A stretch of DNA of 55,198 nucleotides from Alphaproteobacteria bacterium (GCA_016869715.1 VGDM01000018.1:1-55198), one strand, 5' to 3'; shown: positions 18,050 through 27,098, numbered from the stretch's first letter. The notes: generated by a model from the sequence alone, not told the origin. Numbers and translations: made by a program.

Positions 18050-18805
18050 TCAGTGCAGGTGCACCGCATCATGCAGGTAGATGCTGGTGAGAATGGCGAA
18101 AACATAGGCCTGGAGGAAAGCCACGAGGAATTCGAAGCCAACCAGGGCCACATTCACCGCAAGCGGTGCCGCGGCACCGAAAATACCGACCACGCCGGCG
18201 CTGCCCATCAGCACGACGAAGGTGGCAAACACCTTCAGCATGACGTGGCCGGCAACCATATTCGCGAAAAGACGCACGGAAAGGGAGACCGGCCGCGATA
18301 GGTAGGAAATCACCTCAATCGGGATGATCAGCGGCGCCAGCACCTTGGGCGCACCTTCCGGGAAGAAATAGCTGAAGAAATGCATGCCATGGATGCTAAT
18401 CGCGACCATGGTGATCAGCACGAAAACAATCATCGCTAGCGCGAAGGTGACCGCGATATGGCTGGTGAAGGTGAAGGCATAGGGCAGCATGCCAAGCAGA
18501 TTGCCGAATAGCACGAACATGAAGAGAGCAAAGACAAATGGGAAAAAGTACTTTCCCTCATCACCCACCTGGCCTGTCACCAATTCATGTACGAATTCAT
18601 AAGCGGTCTCCGCCAAGGATTGCAGCCGACCCGGCACAATGGCGCGCTGGCGCATGCCATAGACCAAAAGGCCCATGGTCAGCAGCACGGCAACCACCAT
18701 GAAAAGATTGGCCTGGCTGAAGCCAACGGCCTTGCCCACAAAGCCAAGCACGGGTGAGAGCTCAAACTGGCTCAGAGCGTCAATCGCCTTGCCTTCCGCA
18801 GCCAC
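18050..18805 (-). CDS. atpB: ATP synthase F0 subunit a
   Basis: Subunit a forms the two proton half-channels against the c ring. The 251-residue polytopic protein has FPFVFALFMFVLFGNLLGMLPY and the signature IEVISYLSRPVSLSVRLFANMVAGHV, with the essential Arg at 178. A GTG start is used, preceded by GGGAGAGG. It is second in the operon, 23 nt after atpI. Confidence 0.97.
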   Translation of the reverse strand: MAAEGKAIDALSQFELSPVLGFVGKAVGFSQANLFMVVAVLLTMGLLVYGMRQRAIVPGRLQSLAETAYEFVHELVTGQVGDEGKYFFPFVFALFMFVLFGNLLGMLPYAFTFTSHIAVTFALAMIVFVLITMVAISIHGMHFFSYFFPEGAPKVLAPLIIPIEVISYLSRPVSLSVRLFANMVAGHVMLKVFATFVVLMGSAGVVGIFGAAAPLAVNVALVGFEFLVAFLQAYVFAILTSIYLHDAVHLH

Positions 18806-18828
18806 AGCCTACCTCTCCCGCTTCATCA

Positions 18829-19125
18829 TCACTTCACTGTCGGACGCGAACGCGGGTTGAAAAGCCGATAAACATTCAAAACCCCGGCCGCGCTGCCCAT
18901 GACAAAAAACACCAGGAAAAGCCAAGGCCAAGTGCCAAGCCAGCGATCGAGTGCCCACCCAATACCGACGCCAACAACAAGGGCCGAGACAACCTCAACC
19001 CCCGCGCGGAACCCGATTCCCCACGGTCCTTTGGGCAGGCCTTTGGACCCCTTCGGATCTTGTTCCAGACCGCTTTGGGCCCGGGCCTGCTTGAGGCGCG
19101 CATCAAAATCTGGTTGCGAATTCAC
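18829..19125 (-). CDS. atpI: ATP synthase protein I (AtpI)
   Basis: AtpI is a small membrane protein that heads F0 operons and assists c-ring assembly. The 98-residue product has a hydrophilic N-terminus (FDARLKQARAQ), a GIGFRAGVEVVSALVVGVGIGWALDRWLGTWPWLFLVFFVMGSAAGVLNVYR core with two helices, and a short basic tail. The start is GTG with GGGGAG about 6 nt upstream. A candidate promoter lies 40-70 bp upstream. Confidence 0.93.
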   Translation of the reverse strand: MNSQPDFDARLKQARAQSGLEQDPKGSKGLPKGPWGIGFRAGVEVVSALVVGVGIGWALDRWLGTWPWLFLVFFVMGSAAGVLNVYRLFNPRSRPTVK

Positions 19126-19163
19126 CTTTGCTCCCCAGGCGATCCCCGCCAGAAGCGAAGCGG

Positions 19164-19192
19164 CGTTTACGGGGGGGCTACCGGAGTGTCAA
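19164..19192 (-). promoter_or_regulatory. Candidate sigma-70-type promoter of the atp operon
   Basis: On the minus strand a perfect TTGACA (complement of 19187-19192) is followed after a 17-nt spacer by TAAACG (complement of 19164-19169). The -35 and spacing are ideal; the -10 is poor (three of six matches). It lies about 40 bp upstream of the atpI GTG start, and no other promoter is evident there. Confidence 0.5.
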
Positions 19193-19228
19193 GCATGTGC
19201 GGCGCAGCAAAGGGCTAATTATTGGTGC

Positions 19229-19594
19229 TTAGCGCGGTGGCGTCGGCGGCCGAGGCGGGCGCGGCGCCTGTCGTGTCGTGGAACTTGCTGGGCGGGGCGG
19301 GGTCGCTGGCGGCGGCGGTGGCGGGCGGCGAATCGCGAAACGCTGCTTGGCCGGCGGCAGCGCATTCCATTGGCGAATGATCGCCTCCTCGGAGGAGGTG
19401 TCATAGCCAAGGCGCCGCATGGCGTCCCGGGCGCGGCGCTTCTGGTCCTCATTCAGCTGATCCCAGGCGATGGGGCCGGGGGCGAAGACCTGTTCCGGTT
19501 CCTCAGCCGGGGGGGCGGTGGTCACGGGCGGGGGCTGGTTCAGCTGGGCGCAGGCTGCCGGCAGCAAGGCCAGCAGGAAAAAGCGACGTTTCAT
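19229..19594 (-). CDS. Small proline-rich lipoprotein
   Basis: I do not recognise the family. The 121-residue product starts KRRFFLLALLPAACAQL, a lipoprotein signal with lipobox LPAAC. A Pro-rich linker, a short conserved-looking core (WDQLNEDQKRRARDAMRRLGY and EEAIIRQWNALPPAKQRFAI) and a C-terminal tail dominated by Pro/Arg follow. It is likely attached to a membrane facing the periplasm. It is the last gene of the glycosyltransferase-asnB-xthA operon and starts inside the xthA stop (ATGA). The WDxLNxxQRxRAxxAMxxLG core resembles short repeats in other alphaproteobacterial lipoproteins, but no function follows. Confidence 0.75.
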   Translation of the reverse strand: MKRRFFLLALLPAACAQLNQPPPVTTAPPAEEPEQVFAPGPIAWDQLNEDQKRRARDAMRRLGYDTSSEEAIIRQWNALPPAKQRFAIRRPPPPPPATPPRPASSTTRQAPRPPRPPTPPR

Positions 19595-20436
19595 GGCGTA
19601 AGTTCCACCAACACGGGCACATGGTCAGATGCTTGCGGCCAATCCCGCGCATCCTTCAGCACCAAATGGCACTTGAGCCCGCCCGCCAGATCATCACTGA
19701 CCCAGACATGATCTAAGCGCCGGCCACGATCGGCCGCCCGCCAATCCCGCGCGCGATAGGACCACCACGTGTAGAGCTTTTGATCTTCGGGGACGAAATG
19801 GCGGAGCGCATCATGCCAGTCAGCCGCCTTCTGCCAGCCCAAAAGCCCTTCAACTTCGATGGGTGTATGCGACACCACATCCAATAACTGCTTATGGGAC
19901 CAGACATCATGTTCAAGGGGCGCGATGTTCAGATCGCCCACCAGCACGGCGCGCTTAGCGCCTCGGCGCGCAAACCAGCGCGTGGCTTCAGCGACGAAAT
20001 CAAGCTTGTGGCCGAATTTTGGATTGGCGCTGCGGTCGGGAATATCGCCGCCGGCGGGCACGTAGAAATTATGCAGCTCAACCGGGCCGCCTGGCGCGTC
20101 CAGCATCGCGCCCAAATGCCGACAATCACCCTTGGCGCACCAATCAGGATCATCTGCGCGCAGCGTGATCGGCAGGCGGGATAACACAGCCACACCATTA
20201 TAGCCCTTCATGCCGCGCACCAGCCGGTGCGTGAAGCCAAGGGCAGCGATGCCTTCATGCGGAAAAGCCTCATCCGGGCATTTGGTTTCCTGCAGGCAGA
20301 TCACATCAGGTGCCAGATTAGCGACTAGGTTTTGCAGCAAAGGCAAGCGCAGGCGCACACTATTGATGTTCCAGGTCGCGATACGAAGAGCCTGCCGCGA
20401 TGCGCCGCGTTTCGCCATGGGTTTTTCTGTCGTCAC
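19591..20436 (-). CDS. xthA: Exodeoxyribonuclease III / AP endonuclease
   Basis: This enzyme cleaves DNA at abasic sites and degrades 3' ends during base-excision repair. The exonuclease-endonuclease-phosphatase fold is clear: ATWNINSVR, the metal-binding LQETKCPDEAFP, GYNGVAVLSR, LHNFYVPAGGD, VGDLNIAPLEHDVW, and the terminal RRLDHVWVSDDL and ASDHVPVLVEL with the catalytic His. GTG 20436 overlaps the asnB stop (GTGA); ATG at residue 7 is an alternative start. A DNA-repair gene inside a glycan operon is an oddity of context only. Confidence 0.96.
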   Translation of the reverse strand: MTTEKPMAKRGASRQALRIATWNINSVRLRLPLLQNLVANLAPDVICLQETKCPDEAFPHEGIAALGFTHRLVRGMKGYNGVAVLSRLPITLRADDPDWCAKGDCRHLGAMLDAPGGPVELHNFYVPAGGDIPDRSANPKFGHKLDFVAEATRWFARRGAKRAVLVGDLNIAPLEHDVWSHKQLLDVVSHTPIEVEGLLGWQKAADWHDALRHFVPEDQKLYTWWSYRARDWRAADRGRRLDHVWVSDDLAGGLKCHLVLKDARDWPQASDHVPVLVELTP

Positions 20437-22190
20437 TTCTGGGAAAGGGCTTCAAAAACATCGCCTGAAGTCGCGGCACCTTGGATATGGCGCCGATGCC
20501 AAAGCGCGTAAAACAGCAAATGCCAGGCGGCGAAGCCTTCGCGCTTGCCGGCGGCCGCGCGAAACAGCGGCAGGATGCGGTCAGCCTTAGCAATCTCAGC
20601 AACCCCCGGCTGGCCTGCCACCAAGGGCGCGAGCTTGTCGGCGACATCTGCAATCCAGGCGCCAACCGGGACTGTGAAACCCTGCTTGGCGCGGAAGGGC
20701 TCGCTGGCCGGAAAATTCTTCGCGAGCCATTGGCGCAGCAGATATTTGCCGCGCCCATCGCGAATCTTGAGCTTGTCCGGCAGGCAAAACGCAGCGGCGG
20801 CGATGCCGGGGTCAAGGAAGGGTGTGCGGCCTTCCACGCCATGCGCCATCAGGCAGCGATCAAGCTTGATCAGCAGATCATGCGCCAACCAATCGGCGCA
20901 ATCGGTGGCTTGCGCAATTTGCAGGCGGCATCGCCCTGGCAGCGCCGCGGCGGCTTCGGCGGCGGCGATGCCATCGCGCCAGCCAGTCAGCGGTTCACGC
21001 AGCACATCCAGCCGATCAAAGGCGCCATGGCCGCGCATGGTCTTGCCACCAAGCCACCAGGGACGCATCGCAGCACGGTAGCGGCCATAGCCGCCAAACA
21101 CCTCATCGCCGCCTTCACCACAGAGCACCACCTTCACCTCCTGCTGCGCGGCACGGGCGAGGAACCAGGTGGGGATGATGGCGTAATCGGCAGCGGGATC
21201 ATCCATGCAGGCGATGATTTCCGGCAAATACCGCCAAACCATATCTCGGGTGATGTCAACGCGCACATGCCGCGCGCCAGCAGCACGCGCCGCCGTGGCG
21301 GCGGCTTCGCGTTCATCCGCCGCACCCACCACATCAAAGCCGGCCGTGAAGGCCAGCACCGGCGCAGTATTGATGCGCGCCATGGCGGCAAGCACGGCGG
21401 CAGAATCCGTCCCGCCGGAGAGGAACATGCCGTAAGGCACATCGCTCCGCTGATGCAGGTCAACGCTTTCCATCAGCGCCGCATCCAGCCGTGCGAGTGC
21501 TGCTTCTTCCGAAATCGCTTCCGGCCCTTCCTCCGGCAAGGCAGCGCGGTGCGCGCGGGCGATGATGCGGCCATCGGCGATGGTGATGGTCTCGCCCGGC
21601 AGGACACGGCTGATGCCTTGGAAGATCGTCTCTGGCCCGCGGGTGAATTGCAGTTGCAGTAATTCATGCAGCGCCGGGCGATGCAGTTGCGGTGTGACCA
21701 GGCCAGCGGCTATCAGCGCTTGTGGTTCGGAGGCGAAGGCGATGCCATCGGGGATTTCAGCGATATAGAGCGGCTTGATGCCGAAAGGGTCGCGCGCCAG
21801 CAGCACCTGCCGCGCCGCGCGATCATGGATGGCGATGCCATACATGCCGCGCAGCAGTTGCGCGAAGCCCGCGCCGTCGCGGCGATATAAATGCAAGGGT
21901 GGTTCACAATCGGATGCCGTAGCCGCAGGCAGCGCGTGATCGCTCCGCAATTCGCGGTAATTATAGATCTCACCATTCGCCACCAGAGCAGCGGCGCCCG
22001 CGAAGAAGGGTTGATCGCCGGTCGCCAGATCAATGATCGCAAGGCGGGCTTGCGCGAGTGCGACATTGCCCGAAACATGATGCCCCGTCCCATCCGGTCC
22101 GCGATGCGCCAGCGCGCGTGTGAGCGCTTCCAACACCGTGGCGGAGGCTGAAGCACCGTGGCGGAGCGCAAGGCCGGCTATGCCGCACAT
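20433..22190 (-). CDS. asnB: Asparagine synthase (glutamine-hydrolysing)
   Basis: The 585-residue enzyme has an N-terminal class II glutaminase domain with nucleophile Cys2 (MCGIAGLALRHG), HRGPDGTGHHV and ANGEIYNY. The ATP-pyrophosphatase-type synthase domain has LSGGTDSAAVLAA and GEGGDEVFGGYGRYR. It may make asparagine. Because it lies between a GT4 gene (4-nt gap) and xthA, and AsnB paralogues in polysaccharide clusters often amidate sugar acids, a surface-glycan role is possible. Confidence 0.95.
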   Translation of the reverse strand: MCGIAGLALRHGASASATVLEALTRALAHRGPDGTGHHVSGNVALAQARLAIIDLATGDQPFFAGAAALVANGEIYNYRELRSDHALPAATASDCEPPLHLYRRDGAGFAQLLRGMYGIAIHDRAARQVLLARDPFGIKPLYIAEIPDGIAFASEPQALIAAGLVTPQLHRPALHELLQLQFTRGPETIFQGISRVLPGETITIADGRIIARAHRAALPEEGPEAISEEAALARLDAALMESVDLHQRSDVPYGMFLSGGTDSAAVLAAMARINTAPVLAFTAGFDVVGAADEREAAATAARAAGARHVRVDITRDMVWRYLPEIIACMDDPAADYAIIPTWFLARAAQQEVKVVLCGEGGDEVFGGYGRYRAAMRPWWLGGKTMRGHGAFDRLDVLREPLTGWRDGIAAAEAAAALPGRCRLQIAQATDCADWLAHDLLIKLDRCLMAHGVEGRTPFLDPGIAAAAFCLPDKLKIRDGRGKYLLRQWLAKNFPASEPFRAKQGFTVPVGAWIADVADKLAPLVAGQPGVAEIAKADRILPLFRAAAGKREGFAAWHLLFYALWHRRHIQGAATSGDVFEALSQK

Positions 22191-22194
22191 GGCG

Positions 22195-23223
22195 CTACGC
22201 CCTTCCCGCCGGCTTGAGTTCCGCCAGCAAGTGCCGCCAGCGGGCGATCACCGGCGCCTCCGCAAACGCGCTCACAAAATGCGCGCGGCCCGCAGCGGCA
22301 AGGTCAGCGGCGCGATCAGGGTTTTCGGCCAGTGCTGTAATTGCCGCCGCAAGCGCCGCGACATCTTCACGCGGCACCAGCACGCCATCCTTGCCATCGC
22401 TGATCAATTCACTCGGGCCCTGCGCGGCAGCAGCAATCACCGGCTTCGCAGCAGACCAGGCTTCCAGCACTATATTGCCAAGCGGTTCATGGCGCGATGA
22501 ACAAATGAAAACATCCGCAGCCGCCAGCAGCGCGCCAATATCGCGCCGCCACCCAAGGAAACTCACGCGCGTGGCAATGCCAAGCTCTGCGGCCAAAGCG
22601 CGCAAGGCGGCTTCTTCCGGCCCCGCACCCGCCAGATAGACATGCCCGTGCGGCAGCAGCGCGATGGCGCGCAACAGCACGTCAAAACCCTTATTGGGAT
22701 GCAGCCGACCCATGGCCAACAGCCGCGGCGCATTGCTGGCAGCCGGCAGATCGGCGGGGGCTCTGCCCGCGAAATCCTCAACGAAATTTGGCAAATAATG
22801 CACACGCTCTGGCGGCCAGGGCGCAGCAGTGATGGCGCGCACCAAATCATGCGTATTCGCAACCAGATGACCGCAATGGCGGAAATACTTCACATCATAA
22901 TAGCCACCGAAACGCCCGACCATGACCCAAGGCCCCGCAGGCGTAAACCGCGCGGCGCGCTGCATCCAGGCCATCACAAGATCGGGTTTGAAATCCCGCA
23001 GGGCACGCCGCATCCGCGGCCGGGTCAGCACATCAAGCGCGCCTCCAAAACCAAGTTCCACCGGCAGCAGGCCAGCATCGCGAAGCCGCGCCGCACGTCC
23101 CGCATCGCGCCGAATAATGGGCAGCACCACATCGCCCGCGTGATGCAGCGCGATGGTGGCGCGTTCAAAAAACGCCTCAGCCCCGCCAATTGGCGCGCCG
23201 GCCATGACCTGCGCAATCCTCAT
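22195..23223 (-). CDS. Glycosyltransferase family 4
   Basis: This is a GT-B-fold sugar transferase. The N-terminus is MRIAQVMAGAPIGGAEAFFE. The donor-binding half has LLAMGRLHPNKGFDVLLRAIALL, YLAGAGPEEAALRALAAELG, VSFLGWRRDI and the E-x7-E region SRHEPLGNIVLEAWSAAKPVIA. A longer frame runs to 23319, but ATG 23223 overlaps the upstream GT2 stop (ATGA) and begins at the fold's first strand. The product (342 residues) is cytosolic or peripheral at the inner membrane. It probably adds a sugar to the LPS core or another glycolipid together with the adjacent GT2 and GT9. Confidence 0.92.
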   Translation of the reverse strand: MRIAQVMAGAPIGGAEAFFERATIALHHAGDVVLPIIRRDAGRAARLRDAGLLPVELGFGGALDVLTRPRMRRALRDFKPDLVMAWMQRAARFTPAGPWVMVGRFGGYYDVKYFRHCGHLVANTHDLVRAITAAPWPPERVHYLPNFVEDFAGRAPADLPAASNAPRLLAMGRLHPNKGFDVLLRAIALLPHGHVYLAGAGPEEAALRALAAELGIATRVSFLGWRRDIGALLAAADVFICSSRHEPLGNIVLEAWSAAKPVIAAAAQGPSELISDGKDGVLVPREDVAALAAAITALAENPDRAADLAAAGRAHFVSAFAEAPVIARWRHLLAELKPAGRA

Positions 23224-23999
23224 GGCTTCTGCCCGCCATGGCGTTCCGGCTCCAACCACGCCTTCAGATAGGACAGCAAGGGAAAGGCGCCGGTACAAAA
23301 GGCCAGCAGCACCCCCCACGCCCCTTCGCGATACCCTTTGCGAGACACATAGGATTTGAAGGCACGGCTGATAAAGCGGCGCAGATTAGCACGCAGCGTG
23401 CCGATATCACCGGACGCAATCAGATCCGCTGCCTTGGCCGAGGAATACTTGTCCAACCGGCGCAGCATATCGGAAATATCGCGATCCACCAGATGCACCA
23501 GCGCGCCGGTTTTGATCGGCGGGCCTTGCTTCCCCTGCCAATCGAGCCCCGGATGCACGCGCTGCGCGCGCCAACGCTTCGCGCCACGCTGAAACAGGCG
23601 GGGGACCGAGGTCGTGCCGAAACTCCCCGCCCAACCATGCCGCAGCAGCCGATCACCCACGAAATTATCCACCGGTACCTGATGCCAGGCGAAGCTGCTG
23701 CTTGCGATCACGCGGCGGATTTCAGCGGCCAGGGCGCCATCCACGCGTTCGTCCGCATCCAATTCCAGAATCCAAGCGCCGGTGCAGGCGGCGATGCCGG
23801 CATTCCGCCGATCACCTTCCAAATCCCAAGCACCTTCCAGCACAAGGGCGCCGACACCACGGGCGAGGGCCGCGCTTCCATCCGTGGTGCGGTCCAGCAC
23901 CACAACAATTTCATCTGCAAACGCTGCGGAGGCGAGGCAATCGGGTAGCCGCGCTTCCTCATTTCGCGCGACGATCAGCACGGAGAGTTTTGGCGTCAC
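23220..23999 (-). CDS. Glycosyltransferase family 2 (LPS core type)
   Basis: This 259-residue GT-A enzyme has LSVLIVARNEEARLPDCL, ADEIVVVLDRTTDGS and the metal-binding WILELDADERV. The C-terminal part (GALVHLVDRDISDMLRRLDKYSSAKA, then a hydrophobic stretch) resembles the WaaE/LgtF group that adds glucose to inner-core heptose. The start is GTG, overlapping the GT9 stop by 4 nt. With heptosyltransferase-like GT9 immediately upstream, a core-oligosaccharide function is likely. The exact sugar cannot be stated. Confidence 0.92.
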   Translation of the reverse strand: MTPKLSVLIVARNEEARLPDCLASAAFADEIVVVLDRTTDGSAALARGVGALVLEGAWDLEGDRRNAGIAACTGAWILELDADERVDGALAAEIRRVIASSSFAWHQVPVDNFVGDRLLRHGWAGSFGTTSVPRLFQRGAKRWRAQRVHPGLDWQGKQGPPIKTGALVHLVDRDISDMLRRLDKYSSAKAADLIASGDIGTLRANLRRFISRAFKSYVSRKGYREGAWGVLLAFCTGAFPLLSYLKAWLEPERHGGQKP

Positions 24000-24919
24000 G
24001 CCGGAACCCGCGCGGCCTGGCCGATCAGCGCCCTGGCGGCTGCCAACACCCGCGCCACGGGCAAATCTTCCATGGCGCCCTGACCAGGGGGGCCATCGGC
24101 CGGAACGGCGCCTGCCTTGGGGCCGGCGGGGCCATATTCGTCGGGGGGGGTCGGGCCAAACAGGCCTAAGGTGGGCGCGCCGGCGGCGGTGGCCAAATGC
24201 ATCAGGCCGGAATCATTGCCGATGAACATCGCCGTACGCGTCAGCACCGCCGCCACTTCGGGCAGGTCTAGCTTGCCCACCAGATCAAGCGCCTGGGGCA
24301 AGGCGGTCAGAACCGGCGTCGCCATGCTGCGTTCCTGATCCCCCGGCCCGCCCAGAATGGCAATCCCAGCGCCGGGGAGCACCCCATCCGGCGCGGTCAG
24401 CCGCAGGGCGAGCTCGGCGAAGCGTTCCGCCGGCCAGACCTTGCGGTGCCAATTGGCGGTCGGCCCCAGCACCAGCCAAGGGCGGCCTGCCAGCAACAGC
24501 GCGGCGGCGCGGGCGGTGTCCTCCGGCGCGGTCCAGATCACCGGCAGCGGTGGGGGTTCAATACCCAACAATGCCGCTAGATGCGTCAGACGATGGCCGG
24601 GCCGCCGCCCGCCCTGGATGATTTTGTGCGCGCGCGTCCAAAGCAGCCAGGCAATGGCGGAAGCCCGCAAATCCACCACCAAATCCCAGCGCGTCACGGC
24701 CACCTGGCCCCAGATTTCCAGCCAATGCAGCGAATAGGGGCGCTTTTCCACGCTTATCAGCCGTTCAAGCTGCGGCATGCGGCGAAATACGCCCTCCGCC
24801 ACCCGCCCGCAGACAATGGTGAAGCGCGCTTCGGGATGCGCCCGCATCAGGTGGTCCAGCAGGCCGGTGGATAGCACCGCATCGCCAATGCGGGTGGAGG
24901 AGATGAAAAGAATGCGCAC
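23996..24919 (-). CDS. Glycosyltransferase family 9 (heptosyltransferase-like)
   Basis: The product has the GT9 plan: MRILFISSTRIGDAVLSTGLLDHL at the start, FTIVCGRVAEGVFRRMP, WLVLGPTANWHRKVWPAERFAELA, and VLTRTAMFIGNDSGLMHLATAAGAPTLGLFGPTPPDEYGP near the end. The S/TR.GD start and the GNDSG..H.A box bind the ADP-heptose donor in known members. At 307 residues it is slightly short. It is first in the minus-strand operon and divergent from ygfZ with only a 72-bp gap between starts, so any promoter must lie in that gap. Confidence 0.93.
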   Translation of the reverse strand: MRILFISSTRIGDAVLSTGLLDHLMRAHPEARFTIVCGRVAEGVFRRMPQLERLISVEKRPYSLHWLEIWGQVAVTRWDLVVDLRASAIAWLLWTRAHKIIQGGRRPGHRLTHLAALLGIEPPPLPVIWTAPEDTARAAALLLAGRPWLVLGPTANWHRKVWPAERFAELALRLTAPDGVLPGAGIAILGGPGDQERSMATPVLTALPQALDLVGKLDLPEVAAVLTRTAMFIGNDSGLMHLATAAGAPTLGLFGPTPPDEYGPAGPKAGAVPADGPPGQGAMEDLPVARVLAAARALIGQAARVPA

Positions 24920-24991
24920 CCGGCGCCCTTACCACTTCCCGCGCCGGAGGGGGAGGTTGCAGCCGTGCCCCGGCCGACACAGGTTCAGGGC

Positions 24992-25813
24992 ATGAAACTC
25001 GCAGCCTTGCCGGACCGTGCCGTTTTGGAAATCTTGGGGGAGGGCCGTGTCGCCTTCTTGCAGGGATTGGTTTCGAATGATGTGACCAAGGCGCAGGCGG
25101 ATCAGGCGATCTGGGCCGCGCTGCTGACGCCCCAGGGCAAGTGGCTCGCGGATTTCTTTGTGATCGCCACGCCCGAAGCACTGCTGCTAGATGTGGAAGC
25201 GGCGCAGCTTGCCATGCTGATCATGCGCCTTTCTCGGTTCAAGCTGCGCGCCAAGGTGGCGCTGCGCGATGCCGCGGCCGATTGGCGGGTGCATGCGGCT
25301 TGGGGGGAGGGCGCGCCATCGGAAGGCTTGGCGGCGCGCGATCCGCGCCTGCCGGAGGCGGGCTGGCGGGTGTTGGCGGGCACTGGCTTGCCCTGCAATG
25401 CCAGCCCCGCGGATTACGCGGCGCATCGCCTTGCCCTTGGCCTGCCTGATGGGTCCAAGGATATGGAAGCCGATAAATCCGTGCTGCTGGAAGGCGGCTT
25501 TGATGAGCTGCATGGCATTTCCTGGACCAAGGGCTGCTATATGGGCCAGGAACTGACCGCACGGACACGCTATCGCGGCCTGCTCAAGCGCCGCCTGGTG
25601 CCGGTCGTGATTGAAGGCCCCGCCCCGGGGCGCGGGGTGCCGATTTTAACGCCAGATGGGGCTGAGGCCGGGGAAATGCGCTCCAGCCTAGGCGCGCAGG
25701 GCCTAGCGCTGCTTAGGTTGGAATGCCTGGATAAGGGGGCGCTGCTGGCGGGCGAGGCGCGCCTGACCCCGCAACCGCCCCCCTGGATGAAGTTGCCGGA
25801 GGATAAGCCATGA
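24992..25813 (+). CDS. ygfZ: Folate-binding protein YgfZ
   Basis: YgfZ/IBA57 proteins are tetrahydrofolate-dependent factors for repair or assembly of certain Fe-S enzymes. The product is GcvT-like, with AFLQGLVSNDVTKA, TPQGKWLADFFV, and the family hallmark KGCYMGQELTARTRYRG (Cys182 from this start). A GTG at 24965 would add nine residues; ATG 24992 starts right at the conserved MKLAALPDRAVLEI region. The stop overlaps the next gene by 4 nt. Confidence 0.93.
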   Translation: MKLAALPDRAVLEILGEGRVAFLQGLVSNDVTKAQADQAIWAALLTPQGKWLADFFVIATPEALLLDVEAAQLAMLIMRLSRFKLRAKVALRDAAADWRVHAAWGEGAPSEGLAARDPRLPEAGWRVLAGTGLPCNASPADYAAHRLALGLPDGSKDMEADKSVLLEGGFDELHGISWTKGCYMGQELTARTRYRGLLKRRLVPVVIEGPAPGRGVPILTPDGAEAGEMRSSLGAQGLALLRLECLDKGALLAGEARLTPQPPPWMKLPEDKP

Positions 25814-26271
25814 CCGAAGCAGATCACGGCCCCGGTGTGCGCCTGCCACCGCCAGTGATGGTGGGCTGCGTCTTGGCGCTGGCCTGGTTCGCGCATCTTT
25901 TCTTCCCGGTACGGCTCGGCCCGCCCTTGCCGGATTACGGCGTGCTTGTGATTTTTCTGGGGGTTGCGCTGATCGGCTGGGCGCTGCTAGCGCTGGTGCA
26001 GGCGGGCAATGACCCAAGACCGGAAAGGCCCGATGCCGCCATTGTGACGACCGGGCCGTTTCGCTTCAGCCGCAACCCGATCTACCTCGGCTTTCTGGTC
26101 GTGGTGCTGGGCTTTGCGCTGCGCTGGGGTGATCTTTGGGGCTGGCTTGCCGTGCTGGTTTGCCATTTGGCGCTGGATCGGCTGGTGGTGGCGAAGGAAG
26201 AAGCCTACCTCAGCGCACGTTTCGGCGCGGCTTATGAGGGCTACCGCAAGCGCGTGAGGCGCTGGGTTTAG
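25810..26271 (+). CDS. Isoprenylcysteine carboxyl methyltransferase-like membrane protein
   Basis: This 153-residue membrane protein has about four helices and the ICMT/PEMT SAM-binding signature: TTGPFRFSRNPIYLGFLVVVLGFAL, and near the C-terminus KEEAYLSARFGAAYEGYRKRVRRW. Bacterial members methylate unknown small or lipidic substrates; protein isoprenylation is not expected here. It is coupled to ygfZ (ATGA). Its stop overlaps the convergent rsmA stop by 3 nt. Confidence 0.88.
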   Translation: MTEADHGPGVRLPPPVMVGCVLALAWFAHLFFPVRLGPPLPDYGVLVIFLGVALIGWALLALVQAGNDPRPERPDAAIVTTGPFRFSRNPIYLGFLVVVLGFALRWGDLWGWLAVLVCHLALDRLVVAKEEAYLSARFGAAYEGYRKRVRRWV

Positions 26272-27098
26272 TCTCGGCTGGCCAAGCTGCGCGCCAGCCG
26301 ATCGAATTCCGCTACGCTCAGTGTCTCACCACGCCGATCCCCGGCGATGCCGGCTTGGTCCAGCAAGGCTTCGGCGCCCCCAAGCGCCTTCAAGGCACCG
26401 CGCAGCATTTTGCGCCTTTGCCCAAAGGCGGCCGCGGTGAGTTTTTCCATGGCAGCGAAAAGCGCGGGCGGCGGGTCTTCCGCATGCGGCACAAAACCGA
26501 CCACGGCGGACCAAACCTTGGGCGGCGGGCTGAAGGCACCTGGCGGCAGGCGCAACAGCAAATCGCAACGGCAGCGCCACTGCGCAAGCACGGCCAAGCG
26601 CCCATAGGCGGGGGTGGCAGGAGCGGCAGTGATGCGTTCGGCCACCTCAAGCTGGAACATCAGCGTCATGCCCTCCAGCGCTGCCGCACCACGCAGCCAG
26701 CGCACAAGCAAGGGGCTCGCAACATTAAAGGGCAGGTTGGCGATGATGCGCCGTGGCGCGGGTAGGGCAATGGCCGGGTCCACACCAAGCGCATCGGCCT
26801 CTAGCACGCGAAGCCGCGCGGGATAGGAGGCCACCAATTCCTGCAAGGCGATCACGGCGCGAGAATCAAGTTCCACCGCCAGCACCGATGCAGCAGTACT
26901 TGCTAATAGCGCGCGCGTCAGCCCGCCCGGCCCTGGCCCCACTTCCAGCACATGCCGCCACGCAAGATCACCCCCCAAGGCAGCGATGCGCGCGCAAATG
27001 GCGGGATCGAGCAGGAAATGCTGACCAAGCGCCTTGCGTGCATCAAGCCCATGCCGGGCGATGGTATCGCTCAGGCTGGGCAAAGCAGGCGTGGTCAC
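26268..27098 (-). CDS. rsmA: 16S rRNA dimethyladenosine transferase RsmA (KsgA)
   Basis: RsmA dimethylates A1518 and A1519 of 16S rRNA late in 30S assembly. The 276-residue product has ARKALGQHFLLDPAICARI, the SAM site VLEVGPGPGGLTRALL, ELDSRAV, and the target-adenine motif NLPFNVASPLL. The frame extends to 27191, but GTG 27098 lies 4 nt after the surA stop and starts VTTPALPSLSDTIARHGLDA as homologues do. It ends the lptF-lptG-lptD-surA-rsmA group. pdxA, which sits between surA and rsmA in E. coli, is absent. Confidence 0.96.
   Translation of the reverse strand: MTTPALPSLSDTIARHGLDARKALGQHFLLDPAICARIAALGGDLAWRHVLEVGPGPGGLTRALLASTAASVLAVELDSRAVIALQELVASYPARLRVLEADALGVDPAIALPAPRRIIANLPFNVASPLLVRWLRGAAALEGMTLMFQLEVAERITAAPATPAYGRLAVLAQWRCRCDLLLRLPPGAFSPPPKVWSAVVGFVPHAEDPPPALFAAMEKLTAAAFGQRRKMLRGALKALGGAEALLDQAGIAGDRRGETLSVAEFDRLARSLASRD

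Noticed and set aside
20481..21662. 393-residue plus-strand open frame opposite asnB
   Set aside because: Antisense shadow in high-GC DNA; no family features, while asnB is complete on the other strand.
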